Shown piece by piece: positions 18,088-26,967 of a stretch of 64,000 bases of DNA; position 1 is the stretch's first letter, and each line of letters opens with the position of its first letter. The translations under genes and the position numbers were made by a program. The notes beneath the pieces are model-generated. The model made no database searches. It was not told the origin of the DNA and worked only from the letters and a program-made list of their open reading frames with translations. This DNA is from Streptomyces sp. NBC_00353 (GTDB lineage Bacteria > Actinomycetota > Actinomycetes > Streptomycetales > Streptomycetaceae): the NCBI RefSeq assembly GCF_036108815.1, contig NZ_CP107985.1, positions 496,001 to 560,000 on the forward strand, written 5' to 3'.

Positions 18088-18474
18088 TTACGCCTGAAGG
18101 TACTCCTGGAGCGCCGTTATAGCCGTCGCCACGGACTCCTCAGCGCTGGTCGTTTCGAGCAGAATCTCGGTCGGATCATGCTTCTGCGCCACCGAGTAGC
18201 TGCCTCCGGGAAGAAGGGCGATACACACGGGGAGAACGTTGCCCTCCCCCAGCCAATGCCGCCGACCAGTGCTGAAACAAAGCCTGGCGTGGCTGGTGAA
18301 GGGATAGAACCGGCCGAGTGTGCTGTTCCGCGCCGCGTCCACGAGGGCTCCCATGATCGGCGGTACCCATGTCGTAGCGGAGCCTCGGGAGCGCTCGTCC
18401 CATTGCGTTGCGGCACGCGCTTGAAAGTCCCACTCTGCCTCGACCGAGTCTCGGGATTCGCGTTCTGGGTCCAT
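18088..18474 (-). CDS. small protein, DUF6193-like
   Basis: ATG 18474 lies about 10 nt after GGAGGGG. The 128-residue product has an acidic N-terminus and a core MGALVDAARNSTLGRFYPFT followed by SHARLCFSTG, reminiscent of the FYPFTSH segment of actinobacterial DUF6193 proteins. It ends in an amphipathic helix (AEESVATAITALQEYLQA). Cytosolic, function unknown. The DUF name is a memory-based suggestion. It is flanked on the left by an empty stretch and on the right by transposase fragments. Confidence 0.6.
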   Translation of the reverse strand: MDPERESRDSVEAEWDFQARAATQWDERSRGSATTWVPPIMGALVDAARNSTLGRFYPFTSHARLCFSTGRRHWLGEGNVLPVCIALLPGGSYSVAQKHDPTEILLETTSAEESVATAITALQEYLQA

Positions 18475-18541
18475 GGTCTGATGCCCCTCCGAGATGCTTG
18501 CGGCACGGTACCGCCCGGGTAGTGGAGTCTCAATGCCCAAG

Positions 18542-18659
18542 TCAGGCTGCTTGGGCGGTTAACGGGGCAGGGGTGAACACCCGGTTGTCGCGCAGGAGAG
18601 CCCAGAGCACATCGGCCCGCCGGCGGGCGAGAGCGATGACAGCCTGTACATGCTTGAGT
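18542..18659 (-). pseudogene. IS110-family transposase C-terminal fragment
   Basis: The minus frame ending at the TGA at 18544-18542 reads KHVQAVIALARRRADVLWAL, then LRDNRVF and a short tail. It matches the C-terminus of the intact IS110 copy (KQALLALARRRANVLWAMIR). Homology stops abruptly near 18659, where IS5-type coding text begins on the other strand, so the rest of the IS110 gene was lost at this junction. Confidence 0.7.
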
Positions 18660-18663
18660 CATG

Positions 18664-19295
18664 GCCCGCTGGGCGGTAGCCGGGGTGATCGGGCAGATCC
18701 GTGACCAGCTCCGCAAGCGCGTCCGCCGGGACATGGGCCGATCGCCCGGGGGCGGTCGCCACCATCATCGACTCGCAGTCCGTGAAGGGCCGCCGAAACC
18801 GTGGGCAAGGACTCACGCGGCTACAACGCGGCGAAGAAGATCAACGGCCGCAAGCGCCACCTGGTCGTGGATACCAAGGGCCTGCCACTGTTCGTGATGG
18901 TCACCCCGGCCGACATCACCGACCGCGACGCGGCCAAGGAAGTGCTGTTCCGGCTGCGGCTGATGCACCCGGAGATCACGATTGTCCGGGCCGACTCGGC
19001 CTACGCCGGACAGCTCGTGACCTGGGCGAAGAAGTACCTGAACCTCACTGTCAAGACGGTCAGCCGACCCAAGGACGCGAAGGGGTTCGTCGTTCTGCCC
19101 CGCCGCTGGGTGGTAGAACGGTCGATCGCCTGGGTCATTCACGCCCGTCGGCACGGCCGCGACTACGAACGGCTCATCCAGCACTCCGAGTCGCTCATCA
19201 CCTGGGTCGCGATCACGCTGATGACCAGGCGAATCACCCGCCGCACCTCCCGCCGGACCGGCCAGCCCGCCTCACGCGAGGCCCAGCGGGACTGA
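18664..19295 (+). pseudogene. IS5-family transposase, frameshifted
   Basis: Three pieces in three frames give one transposase: QIRDQLRKRVRRDMGRSP (18690-18750), AVATIIDSQSVKG (18755-18795, first catalytic Asp), and from 18801 DSRGYNAAKKINGRKRHLVV, IVRADSAYAG (second Asp) and RRWVVERSIAWVIHARRH (Glu). The C-terminal 164 codons are intact. The N-terminal domain is truncated and two frame changes occur near 18752 and 18797, so it is not functional. Downstream, 19296-19547 has no gene. Confidence 0.8.
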
Positions 19296-19547
19296 CCGCG
19301 GTCACCGCCGCGAACGCCAACCGCGCCTTCCGACTCACGCACCCTCGCACGGAGCTGCACGGCCCGTCAGCACCGCAGCAGGGGCAGCTGAACTCAGCCT
19401 CCCGCTATCTCCACCGGCGCTTGGCACCGTAAGCGCGCACTGACCACACGCTCAGCGCCACTGACACGACGCCGTGAGGCAAACGCTCCCGCTAGAGCAC
19501 ACGGACGGCGGCATTCGCCTCACGGTCCAAGACCGGCGGGACAGAAC

Positions 19548-20270
19548 CTAGCGGTTCGGGTAGTAGGCCGGGAAGCACACGGCGCCGTCCGCGCCGCAGA
19601 TCTCCGTCTTCGGAATCTGGCGCGAGTGCTTCTCGTAGGAGATCAGGCCCAACTTGCGGCCCGAACCGAAGGTCACGACGGCGTCGTGGATCGGGCCCGC
19701 CGCCTCTGACATCGCCCCCTTGTAGTCGTACGGGCCGTGCTCGCCCTCGACGATGGCAAGGAAGACGAACAGGCTGGGCTGCTCGCCGGGCTTCTCCTGG
19801 TACGGCTCGCCCGTCGTCACGTTCAGGACGCCCTTGCGCGGCCAGCTCTCCGGCAGGGACCCGCACTCGATCCTGGCCAGCCCCTCGCGAACGATCGCGG
19901 AACAGTAACTACGGTCGTCCTTCATCCACAGGAGCTCACCGGCGTCCGGCGCATCCCGCCGGATCACCGCTACGAACTCGTCGGACGGCATCTCGTAGGA
20001 CGACAGCGAGTTCATGCTCTTGCGGACCGACGCCAGCATCGGCCCGTCGGCGACCGTAGGCCGAGCCGCCCCGACCGGGACGGCGGGCCCCGACGAGGAT
20101 GCCGGCTTGGGCGGCGAGGGTGACGCAGTGGGTGAGGCCTGCGTCTGCTGCGACTTCGGCGGCGCGGATCCCGACGGTGGAGCCGCCGTGCACGAAGTCA
20201 CGGCCAGCAGTGCCAGTCCGTACCCCGCTCCGCGCGCGACGAGCCTGCGCCCGTGCCTGTTGAGCCCCAT
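19548..20270 (-). CDS. lipoprotein of unknown function, 240 aa
   Basis: ATG 20270 follows a GGGGGTGGGG-type ribosome binding site. A twin-arginine-like basic start (NRHGRRLVARG) leads to a hydrophobic stretch and the lipobox LAVTSC (Cys at about residue 27). A Ser/Pro/Thr-rich linker of about 45 residues is followed by a globular domain with cysteines in RSYCSAIV, LARIECGSLP and KTEICGADGAVCFPAYY. It is exported and membrane anchored; no domain was recognised. It stands alone upstream of the IS110 copy. Confidence 0.75.
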   Translation of the reverse strand: MGLNRHGRRLVARGAGYGLALLAVTSCTAAPPSGSAPPKSQQTQASPTASPSPPKPASSSGPAVPVGAARPTVADGPMLASVRKSMNSLSSYEMPSDEFVAVIRRDAPDAGELLWMKDDRSYCSAIVREGLARIECGSLPESWPRKGVLNVTTGEPYQEKPGEQPSLFVFLAIVEGEHGPYDYKGAMSEAAGPIHDAVVTFGSGRKLGLISYEKHSRQIPKTEICGADGAVCFPAYYPNR

Positions 20271-20610
20271 CTGCCCCACCCCCGTGATCGAACCCCCGCA
20301 CCCCTCGAACGGGGCGAACCCGTCGAAGCGTAACGCTCATACCTGTCATGAACGGCTCAGGAACAGGTACTCAGCTTGTCCTACCTTCCAAGCGTGGGTC
20401 TGAGCTGGTCCTTCGTAAGATCAGCGGGCCCGGGGGTTCTGGGTATGGCTGTGAGCTTGTCGCCGTTCCATGGCTCAAAGAACTTGGCCGCCCGGAGCCC
20501 CGCGACGACTCGACCGCTAATTGGGATACGCGACTTGATCGCTGTGTAGGACAACGTCGGCGAGGTCGTCTGCGGGTCCGTGTGTGACGACGAGCTGGCG
20601 GAGGTGACCC
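20271..20610. other. intergenic stretch, probably holding the left end of the IS110 element
   Basis: No gene is supported here. IS110 elements lack obvious terminal inverted repeats, so the left boundary could not be fixed; it should fall between about 20500 and the transposase start at 20611. Confidence 0.35.
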
Positions 20611-21801
20611 GTGCCCCAGATCTGGGCCGGAGTGGACATCGGCAAGGAACACCACCACTGTGTGGTGGTCGACGAGCGAGGCGAACGCCTCCTTTCCCGC
20701 CGAGTTTTCAACGACGAACAGGCTCTGCTGGAGCTCATCGCAGACGTACTCGCGCTGTGCGAGGACGCCCTGTGGGCGGTGGACATCAACCATGGCGGCG
20801 CCGCGCTGTTGATCGGCCTTCTGCTCAACCACCGGCAGCCGATGGTCTACATCACCGGCCTCGCCGTGCACCAGGCGTCGACGGCCTACCGGGGTCAGGG
20901 CAAGACGGACGAGAAGGACGCGTTCGTCATCGCTGACCAGGCACGTATGCGCCAGGACCTCGGTCTCCTGCGGCCCGGTGACGAGATAGCCGTCGACCTG
21001 CGCACCCTGACCGCCCGCCGCCTTGACCTGGTCAACGACCGCACCCGTCAGACCAACCGACTGCGAGCTCAGCTACTTGAGTTCTTCCCTGCTCTGGAGC
21101 GGGCGTTGAACTTGAGCAAGAAGGGTCCGGTCGTGCTGCTGACCGGTTACCAGGCGCCGGCCGCGATCCGCCGCAGCGGGGCCAGCCGGATCGGAACCTG
21201 GCTGAAGAACCGCAAGGTGAAGAATGCAGCAGCGCTCGCCGAGACGGCCGTCGAGGCGGCCAAGTCGCAGCACACCGCACTGCCGGGTGAGACTCTCGCG
21301 GCCGCCATGGTGGCCCGGATCGCCAAGGGCGTGCTGGCTCTCAACGAGGAGATCGCCGAACTCGACGCGCTCATCGAGGGCCGGTTCAGCGAGCACCGAC
21401 ACGCTACGGTGATCCGGAGCCTGCCTGGCATGGGCTCCCTCCTCGGTGCCGAGTTCATCGCCGCTACCGGCGGAGACATGGAAACTTTCGGCACGGCCGA
21501 CCGCCTGGCGTCCTTCGCCGGCCTCTCACCCGTGCCGCGGGACTCCGGACGCGTCAGCGGCAACATGCGCCGCCCACGCCGCTACCACCGAGGCCTGCTC
21601 CGGGCCTTCTATCTCTCCGCGATGGCCAGCCTGAGAACCTGCTCCGCCTCCCAGGCCTACTACGCACGAAAGCGCAACGAGGGGAAGGGCCACAAGCAAG
21701 CCTTGCTCGCTCTGGCTCGTCGACGAGCCAATGTCCTGTGGGCCATGATCCGCGACGGAGCATGTTACGAGGCCCTACCAACCGTCACGGCAGCGGCTTG
21801 A
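20611..21801 (+). CDS. IS110-family transposase, apparently intact
   Basis: A 396-residue DEDD transposase from GTG 20611 with a GGAGGTG ribosome binding site. The N-terminal RuvC-like domain shows AGVDIGKEHHHCVVV (first Asp), LWAVDINHGGA and GKTDEKDAFVIADQAR. The C-terminal Transposase_20 domain shows RSLPGMGSLLGAEFIAATG and FAGLSPVPRDSG, then the basic RYHRGLLRAFYLSAMAS. Length is normal for IS110. It has no internal stop and could be active. Fragments of close relatives lie at 6925-7065 and 18542-18659. Confidence 0.92.
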   Translation: MPQIWAGVDIGKEHHHCVVVDERGERLLSRRVFNDEQALLELIADVLALCEDALWAVDINHGGAALLIGLLLNHRQPMVYITGLAVHQASTAYRGQGKTDEKDAFVIADQARMRQDLGLLRPGDEIAVDLRTLTARRLDLVNDRTRQTNRLRAQLLEFFPALERALNLSKKGPVVLLTGYQAPAAIRRSGASRIGTWLKNRKVKNAAALAETAVEAAKSQHTALPGETLAAAMVARIAKGVLALNEEIAELDALIEGRFSEHRHATVIRSLPGMGSLLGAEFIAATGGDMETFGTADRLASFAGLSPVPRDSGRVSGNMRRPRRYHRGLLRAFYLSAMASLRTCSASQAYYARKRNEGKGHKQALLALARRRANVLWAMIRDGACYEALPTVTAAA

Positions 21802-21855
21802 CATCGTCATTGGGAAGTTCTTTAACCCTTTCGGCGTTCAGGGACTGAACTGGAT

Positions 21856-22278
21856 TCAGAGTTTCAGTGGCCCGAAGGTGCCGTCTCGGAACATGAAGAC
21901 GGTCGGCTCGGTGTCGAACTCCTCCCGGAAGTACCCGCTGTAGCCAGGTTCTTCGACGTGGGGTGCGAGCAGGTCCAGGACGGTGTAGAGGTCACCCATC
22001 ATGTCGTCGAGCCAGAGGTTGCGGCTGAACAGTCCCCATGCGTGGAGCTCACCACCGGGCATGAAGCCTCGGGACTGGCGTCGTAGGGACACGAAATCGC
22101 CTCCTGGCAAGCGACTGTCCGGATCCGGGGAGAGTAGTGGATACGAGTGCTCCTCCGCGTCGAGCTCTGCTGGACGCTCGGGGGCCAGGCCGAGGTGCCA
22201 TCGCAGGGCTGCCAGGACCGTGTCGGGCGTGTCGTCCCGGAGGATGCACGTGAAGACGACTTCGTAGTGGAGGCTCAC
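21856..22278 (-). CDS. unknown protein, 140 aa
   Basis: GTG 22278 gives MSLHYEVVFTCILRDDTPD and a soluble product with segments FVSLRRQSRGFMPGG, FSRNLWLDDMMGDLYTVLDL and FMFRDGTFGPLKL. The same frame extends upstream to 22344, but that part has IS-fragment character. Similar short proteins are common in Streptomyces, but no function is known to me. It sits between the IS110 copy and a transposase tail fragment. Confidence 0.6.
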   Translation of the reverse strand: MSLHYEVVFTCILRDDTPDTVLAALRWHLGLAPERPAELDAEEHSYPLLSPDPDSRLPGGDFVSLRRQSRGFMPGGELHAWGLFSRNLWLDDMMGDLYTVLDLLAPHVEEPGYSGYFREEFDTEPTVFMFRDGTFGPLKL

Positions 22279-22324
22279 GGGAGTGCATTCTGCCCGGCGC
22301 CACTGACAGACCCAGATCATGGCC

Positions 22325-22614
22325 TCACAGCCGGGCTTGATCACGTTCGATCAGGGTGCCCGGGCGTCTGACGGTCTTGCCCACGTCGTAGCGGGTGGCG
22401 GGCTGCTTGTTGTTCGAGCCGAGCGGGCGACCGGGGCCTGGCCGCGATGGTTTGGGCGCACGGGCCGGGCAGTGCAGGGTCGGGCGGAGGTTCCTGAACC
22501 CCCGGCGGACCCGGGCGGGTGTGAGCCGGCCGGGCTCGGCCGGCTTCTCCCAGGGGCGGCGGAGGTCAGCGGCCAGCGGCCGGACGAGGCGGAGGTGGGT
22601 GTGGGCCGCGATGA
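22325..22614 (-). pseudogene. transposase C-terminal fragment (IS701/IS4-like)
   Basis: The minus frame ending at the TGA at 22327-22325 reads VIAAHTHLRLVRPLAADLRR, then PWEKPAEP, GRLTPARVRRGFRNL and PARAPKPSRPGPGRPLGSNN. This is the basic C-terminal tail of a common actinobacterial transposase group. The upstream part is cut exactly at 22614/22615 where an IS5-type element begins. Confidence 0.7.
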
Positions 22615-23639
22615 CTAGGGCGCATATCGAGTCGTGATGAATTGGTGGTTGGGGTGAGGTCTTTGATCCAGATCATCGAGGCGCGCAGGTGGAGGCCGGC
22701 GAGGTAGCTGTTTGGGGTCTTGTCGTATCGGGTGGCGATGCCTCGCCAGGCCTTGAGCTTGTTGATCAGGCGCTCGACGGTGTTCCTCTCCTTGTAGAGG
22801 TCAGCGTCATGGCTGACGGGCCGGCCTCCCCTGGAGCCCTTCTTGTGCCAGTTGGCGGCCTGGTCCCTCTTCTCCGGGATGACCGCCTTGATACGGCGTT
22901 TGCGCAGGTGGGCGCGGTTTCCGCGGGACGAGTACGGCTTGTCCCCGGCAACTGCGTCCGGCCGGGTGCGGGGATGGCCCACAGGCCCGCGCACCCGCAC
23001 CTTCTTCAGAATGGGGATGAACTGCGGGCTGTCCGCTGCCTGGCCCGCAGTCAGGACGAATGCCAGCGGGGGGCACTTCCGGTCGGCGGCGAGGTGGACC
23101 TTGCTGGTGAGCCGCCTCTGGAGCGTCCCAGGAGAGCGGCCTTCAGCCGGAGTTTCCGCCGTCGCCGGATGCGGCGTCGTTCTTCCCGTGCGGGATCGTC
23201 TTCGCAGTCCTGCCCGCTTTGTTCTTCGCGGCCGCCCCTTTTGACCTGGCCTTCTCCTCCTCGGCGGCGGCTTTCTCCAGGGCGGTGATGACGTCCTCGT
23301 CAAGGTGCATCCCCGCCGCGTCGTGGCGGCCCGGGCGGTGGTGGAGTCGATGCTGACCAGGGACAGGTCCACCTGACCCCGCTTTGCGGCTTCCGCGATC
23401 AGGCCCTCCAGCAGGGCCTCGAAGACCCCGGCGTCCCGCCACTGCCGGAAGCGGTTGTGGACGGTCGACCAGGCACCGAACTGCGCCGGCATCTCCCGCC
23501 ACTGTCCGCCGGTCCTGAACCGCCAGATCACACCCTCGAACTGCTGCCGCAGCCGGTCGGGGTACGGGCCGTACTCGCCGACAGGCAGGTACGGCCCGAT
23601 GAACTCCCATTCCTCATCAGTCAGTTGCACTCGCGTCAT
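22566..23639 (-). CDS. IS5-family transposase with scrambled middle
   Basis: ATG 23639 begins MTRVQLTDEEWEFIGPYLP, the standard IS5 start (DUF4096). It continues with VIWRFRTGGQWREMPAQFG and the first catalytic motif LSLVSIDSTTARA. DDE text resumes at LTSKVHLAADRKCPPLAFVL, DAVAGDKPYSSRGNR (second Asp) and KERNTVERLINKLKAW (Glu). Between about 23310 and 23140 the expected residues (MHLDEDVITALEKAAAEEEK) are found in another frame, so two opposing frameshifts keep the gene open but garble about 55 residues. Translation also runs past the element's left end to 22566. Probably inactive. Confidence 0.8.
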   Translation of the reverse strand: MTRVQLTDEEWEFIGPYLPVGEYGPYPDRLRQQFEGVIWRFRTGGQWREMPAQFGAWSTVHNRFRQWRDAGVFEALLEGLIAEAAKRGQVDLSLVSIDSTTARAATTRRGCTLTRTSSPPWRKPPPRRRRPGQKGRPRRTKRAGLRRRSRTGRTTPHPATAETPAEGRSPGTLQRRLTSKVHLAADRKCPPLAFVLTAGQAADSPQFIPILKKVRVRGPVGHPRTRPDAVAGDKPYSSRGNRAHLRKRRIKAVIPEKRDQAANWHKKGSRGGRPVSHDADLYKERNTVERLINKLKAWRGIATRYDKTPNSYLAGLHLRASMIWIKDLTPTTNSSRLDMRPSHRGPHPPPPRPAAGR

Positions 23640-24096
23640 GCAAGAAGATCTATCCTTCCCGGCCGCGCCGCGGGAGCGAAATCTGGGGCTGCCACCGTCC
23701 GCCATCGAGTCGAACTGGGCTCAGCCGAGACCACGATGGGCGGCCCACAACCTCCCAGCACGGCTGGCAGCGTCTGCGACCAGGGACGCCAGTTCGGGTT
23801 TGTCGGGGACTGGGAACGAGACGTATGCGCCCCGACCACCACCGACGGGTCGGCCATAGGCCTTTGCGGCGAGGCTGCCGTCCGGGAGAAGCCGGACGTT
23901 GAGTGTGGTGAGCGTGAACGCTTCACCGCGTCGCGTGTCCGTCCAGCGGAGCGCCTGCGGGATCGTGACATTGATCGCCAGAGCACTCACTTCCAGGTCG
24001 CTGCTCATGGACGGATGATCTCACGCGAGTCCCCACAGGCGGCCACCACCGGCTTATGCAGCAGGCAGTTTGATCACGACTCAATACGCGCCCTAG
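22615..24096. mobile_element. IS5-type insertion sequence, 1482 bp, with passenger gene
   Basis: The terminal inverted repeats are 22615-22638 and 24073-24096, matching at 22 of 24 positions (outer part CTAGGGCGC). The outermost CTAG is palindromic and may be a 4-bp target duplication. Inside are a transposase gene and a second small gene, both on the minus strand. The two flanks belong to unrelated mobile-element sequences (a transposase tail on the left, a Tn3-end-like repeat on the right), so the flanks have been rearranged. Confidence 0.8.
23721..24008 (-). CDS. passenger gene of the IS5-type element, unknown 95-aa protein
   Basis: ATG 24008 starts MSSDLEVSALAINVTIPQAL, then FTLTTLNVRLLPDGSLAAKA and AYVSFPVPDKPELASLVADA, a small soluble protein that looks like real coding sequence. 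It lies between the transposase start and the element's right inverted repeat, on the same strand. IS5 elements normally carry only a transposase. Function unknown. Confidence 0.55.
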   Translation of the reverse strand: MSSDLEVSALAINVTIPQALRWTDTRRGEAFTLTTLNVRLLPDGSLAAKAYGRPVGGGRGAYVSFPVPDKPELASLVADAASRAGRLWAAHRGLG

Positions 24097-24147
24097 CTGG
24101 TGACGCCCTTCACGCGAGCGGGCCGGTATACCCCAGAATCCTGCTGC
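24093..24147. repeat. 55-bp direct repeat, copy A
   Basis: This matches 27160-27214 in the same orientation at 53 of 55 positions, starting CTAGCTGGTGACGCC and containing GGTATACCCC. Its first 4 bp are shared with the right end of the IS5-type element. Confidence 0.9.
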
Positions 24148-24174
24148 TTCAGTGAAGATCCGACTGGACCTCGG

Positions 24175-24468
24175 TCAGTCGATGCCTTCGACGATGCGGA
24201 AGTCGCGCTCGACGCCGTCGGAGAGGGCGACCAGCGCCTCCTGGTAGGCCGCACTCTCGTGCGCCGCGACGGCCTGCTCGAAGCTGTCGAACTCGATCAG
24301 GACGGTGCGCTCGGCGATTCCGGCGTCATGCGCCACGACCCGACCGCCACGGGCGAGGATCCGACCGCCCCCGGCCTCGACGGCCGGACCGGCCAGCTTG
24401 TTGTAAGCAGCCAGCTTCTCAGGGTCTGAAATGGTGCGGTAGGCGCTGACCCAGTAGCCCTTGGGCAT
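24175..24468 (-). CDS. DUF1330 family protein
   Basis: A 97-residue protein: PKGYWVSAYRTISDPEKLAA, YNKLAGPAVEAGGGRILARG and AERTVLIEFDSFEQAVAAHE form the dimeric ferredoxin-like fold of the DUF1330 family. Length is usual. It is the third gene of a minus-strand operon behind a MarR regulator and an MFS pump (33 bp gap). DUF1330 proteins are of uncertain function and often lie near oxidoreductase or stress genes. A role in handling the pump's substrate is inference. Confidence 0.85.
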   Translation of the reverse strand: MPKGYWVSAYRTISDPEKLAAYNKLAGPAVEAGGGRILARGGRVVAHDAGIAERTVLIEFDSFEQAVAAHESAAYQEALVALSDGVERDFRIVEGID

Positions 24469-24501
24469 GGAACCTCCAGTGTTGGGATGAGTGCATCTGA
24501 C

Positions 24502-25935
24502 TTACGGGTTGATCTCGGACGAGCGTCGGCGGGCGAGAGCGAGGCTTGTCAGCGTCGTGATCGCCATGGCGCCGATGCCGACCAGCGCCGCGGTGGTGTA
24601 GGCACTGTCGTCGGGGAAGAGGTGGCCGGGGCCGGTGCCCGCGGCGAGGATCAGGCCGCCGATGGCGCTGCCCAGGGAGTACCCGACGCTGCGGACGACG
24701 TAGTTGAAGCTCATGGCGCTCGACGTCTCGCTCTTGGGGGTGACGGCCAGGATGACGCCGGGCATCGCGGCCGAGAAGCCGCCGACGCCGAAGCCGAGCA
24801 CGCCCATCGCCGCGAACAGTTCGGCCAGGTCCGACCGGGCCGCCGCGAACAGGGCGAACCCGCCGCCGACCACGACGGCGCTGCCGGCCAGGAGCAGGGG
24901 GGCGGCGATCCGCGTCCGGACCCGCGGCGTGAGCTTGCCGGCGACGAACCCCAGCACCGAGAACGGGATGAGGACCAGCCCGGCGACGAAGGTCGTCAGC
25001 CCGAAGCCGTAGCCGGCGCCGTGCGGCGTCTGCGCGTACCGGGTGATGAGCGTGAGCAGGAGGTACATGCCGATCCCGCCGACGAACATGGCGAGGTTCG
25101 CCCCGGCGACCGCCGGGTGCCGCACCGCCCGCACATCGACCAGGGGCGTCGTGCTGCGCAGCTCGATGACGGCCCAGACGCAGAGCAGCACCACCGCGAC
25201 GACGGCGAGGCCCGCCGCCCCGGCGAGGTGCCGGCTCCACAGATTCCGTTCGCCGGCGAGGAACAGCACCAGGAGCAGCGCAGCGGCCAGGACGACCGCT
25301 CCGCCCACGTCCACGTGGGCGGAGCGGCCTTCGGGGGCTTCGGGCATGGAGCGCCACGCGGTCAGGAGGGCGGCGGCGGTGACGACCAGGCCGAGGCCGT
25401 AGGCGGCCCGTACCCCGCCGAGCTCGGCGAGCAGTGCGGCCAGCGGGTAGCCGACGCCGGCCCCGATGATCGAGACCACCGAGATCAGGGCGATCACGGC
25501 CGCGCTGCGCTCCTCGGGGAGGTGGTCCCGGGCCACGCCCATCATCAGCGCCGTCAGCCCGAGCCCGACGCCCTGGGCCGCCCTGCCGGCCAGCAGCCAC
25601 GCGAACGGCAGCGGCAGCACGGTGAGCGCGCTGCCGGCGACGACGACCGCCAGCGTGGCGAGGATCGTGGCCCGCCGGTGCGGGCCGGCTCCGAGCCGGC
25701 CCAGGACCGGCGTGGCGACGGCGCCGCTGAGCAGCGCGACGGTCAGCGTCCACTGCGCGCTGCCGAGCGAGACGTGGAACGAGGTCGCCACGCTGGTGAT
25801 GAGCGGCGTCCCGAGGCTGGCGACCGCCGCCACGACCAGAGCGATGAACATCAGGGCGGGGACCAGCAGCCGCGCCTCGGAACGCGCCACCGGGAACGCC
25901 TTCACCGCGACCCCGCCGACCGGCTGCCCGGTCAC
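24502..25935 (-). CDS. MFS transporter (drug-efflux type)
   Basis: GTG 25935 overlaps the MarR stop as GTGA, so translation is coupled. The 477-residue protein has 12-14 hydrophobic segments, beginning LVPALMFIALVVAAVASLG. The motif A-like segment PVLGRLGAGPHRRATIL is at about 80, GRAAQGVGLGLTALMMGVAR at about 115, and the C-terminal half includes GVLGFGVGGFSAAMPGV. It is a drug:H+ antiporter-like permease in the cytoplasmic membrane. Co-transcription with MarR suggests substrate-induced derepression. Confidence 0.9.
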   Translation of the reverse strand: MTGQPVGGVAVKAFPVARSEARLLVPALMFIALVVAAVASLGTPLITSVATSFHVSLGSAQWTLTVALLSGAVATPVLGRLGAGPHRRATILATLAVVVAGSALTVLPLPFAWLLAGRAAQGVGLGLTALMMGVARDHLPEERSAAVIALISVVSIIGAGVGYPLAALLAELGGVRAAYGLGLVVTAAALLTAWRSMPEAPEGRSAHVDVGGAVVLAAALLLVLFLAGERNLWSRHLAGAAGLAVVAVVLLCVWAVIELRSTTPLVDVRAVRHPAVAGANLAMFVGGIGMYLLLTLITRYAQTPHGAGYGFGLTTFVAGLVLIPFSVLGFVAGKLTPRVRTRIAAPLLLAGSAVVVGGGFALFAAARSDLAELFAAMGVLGFGVGGFSAAMPGVILAVTPKSETSSAMSFNYVVRSVGYSLGSAIGGLILAAGTGPGHLFPDDSAYTTAALVGIGAMAITTLTSLALARRRSSEINP

Positions 25936-26390
25936 TGCTTCGGCCCTTCGCGGTCCTGGCTTTCGAGCTCTGCCAGATGCTTCAGCGCCGGAAGGGCCGC
26001 CACCAGCGCCTCGACCTCGTCGCCGGTGAGCTCGCCGATCAACCGCTCGAACGCGTGGACGCCCGCCTGGCGTCGCGTCCGGACATAGGAGGCGCCGGCC
26101 TCGGTCAGGCACACCAGCGTTACCCGCTTGTCGGACGCGTCGCCCCGCCGCTCGACCAGGCCGGACTCCTCCATCACCCGGACCAGGGCGGTCATCGCGG
26201 GCTGGGTGACGCCCTCGACCGCGGCCAGATCGGTGATGCGCCGCGGGCCGGTCCGGTCCAGGGTGGCCAGGGTGGCGGCGGACGTCAGGCTCATGTCCCG
26301 GGGCAGGCGTCTCGCGGCCCTGGTGGCCAGGCCGTAGAGGGCTGCCCCGATGGCGGCGGACGCGCCAGGAGCGGTGTCTTGACGGCTCAT
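25932..26390 (-). CDS. MarR-family transcriptional regulator
   Basis: A 152-residue winged-helix regulator: SLTSAATLATLDRTGPRRIT, DLAAVEGVTQPAMTALVRVM (recognition helix), then the wing ESGLVERRGDASDKRVTLVC and a C-terminal dimerisation helix pair. ATG 26390 is preceded by an AT-rich stretch. It is the first gene of the MarR-MFS-DUF1330 operon and most likely represses it until a ligand binds. Confidence 0.9.
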   Translation of the reverse strand: MSRQDTAPGASAAIGAALYGLATRAARRLPRDMSLTSAATLATLDRTGPRRITDLAAVEGVTQPAMTALVRVMEESGLVERRGDASDKRVTLVCLTEAGASYVRTRRQAGVHAFERLIGELTGDEVEALVAALPALKHLAELESQDREGPKQ

Positions 26391-26394
26391 GCTC

Positions 26395-26430
26395 GAAGCA
26401 TAGCATTTTTATATTCATAGCTTATGGAAA
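26395..26430 (-). promoter_or_regulatory. AT-rich promoter/operator of the MarR-MFS operon
   Basis: CATAGC occurs at 26399-26404 and again at 26416-26421 (17 bp apart), inside a run of A/T rare in this genome. The stretch directly precedes the MarR start, so it is a good candidate for the promoter and MarR binding site. Confidence 0.5.
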
Positions 26431-26871
26431 TGGTCGACTGGCGCGGGCGGCGCGCCCCTTGAGCAGGCCGGCCCGCCGGATCCGGGTCAGCGCCAGGCCC
26501 AGCAGCCGGTCGGCGCGGTCGCCCTCGGCGAGCCGGTCGCGGAAGTCGGACAGCACGCTGCGGTGGAAGCCGGGGTCTTCCAGCTCCAGGCCGAGGGCGT
26601 ACTTGAAGTCGATGCGGCGGCGAACCGCCTCGGCGGCCTGGCGGTCCGACAGGTTCAGCGCGTACTGCAGCACGCAGACGGAGGCCAGCTGCGCGGGCAA
26701 GAGCCCGGGGCGGCCGTCGCGCGGGTACCAGGCGGTGAAGTCCTCGTCGCCGAACAGGCCGTCGAGGCGGTCGCGGATCCACATCGCAGCGGTGCCGTGG
26801 GGGTTGCCGGCCCGGGCGACCCGCACGGTCAGCGCCGGGATCTCGGCTCCGGGACGGGGCTGGAGGGACAT
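26422..26871 (-). pseudogene. IS1182-family transposase N-terminal fragment
   Basis: It begins MSLQPRPGAEIPALTVRVAR and continues NPHGTAAMWIRDRLDGLFGD, FTAWYPRDGRPGLLPAQLAS, LNLSDRQAAEAVRRRIDFKY and LEDPGFHRSVLSDFRDRLAE, the conserved N-terminal DUF772 domain of IS1182 transposases. The frame ends at 26422 in unrelated text, so the DDE domain is missing. Its 3' end abuts the MarR operon promoter. Confidence 0.8.
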
Positions 26872-26967
26872 GTCAGGCTCCTGGGGGACATGGGCAGGAC
26901 GCTCCCACAAGCCTGACGCAACGTCACGGTCATTGACTGTCCGTCCTCAAGATTCCCGACAGAGTCC

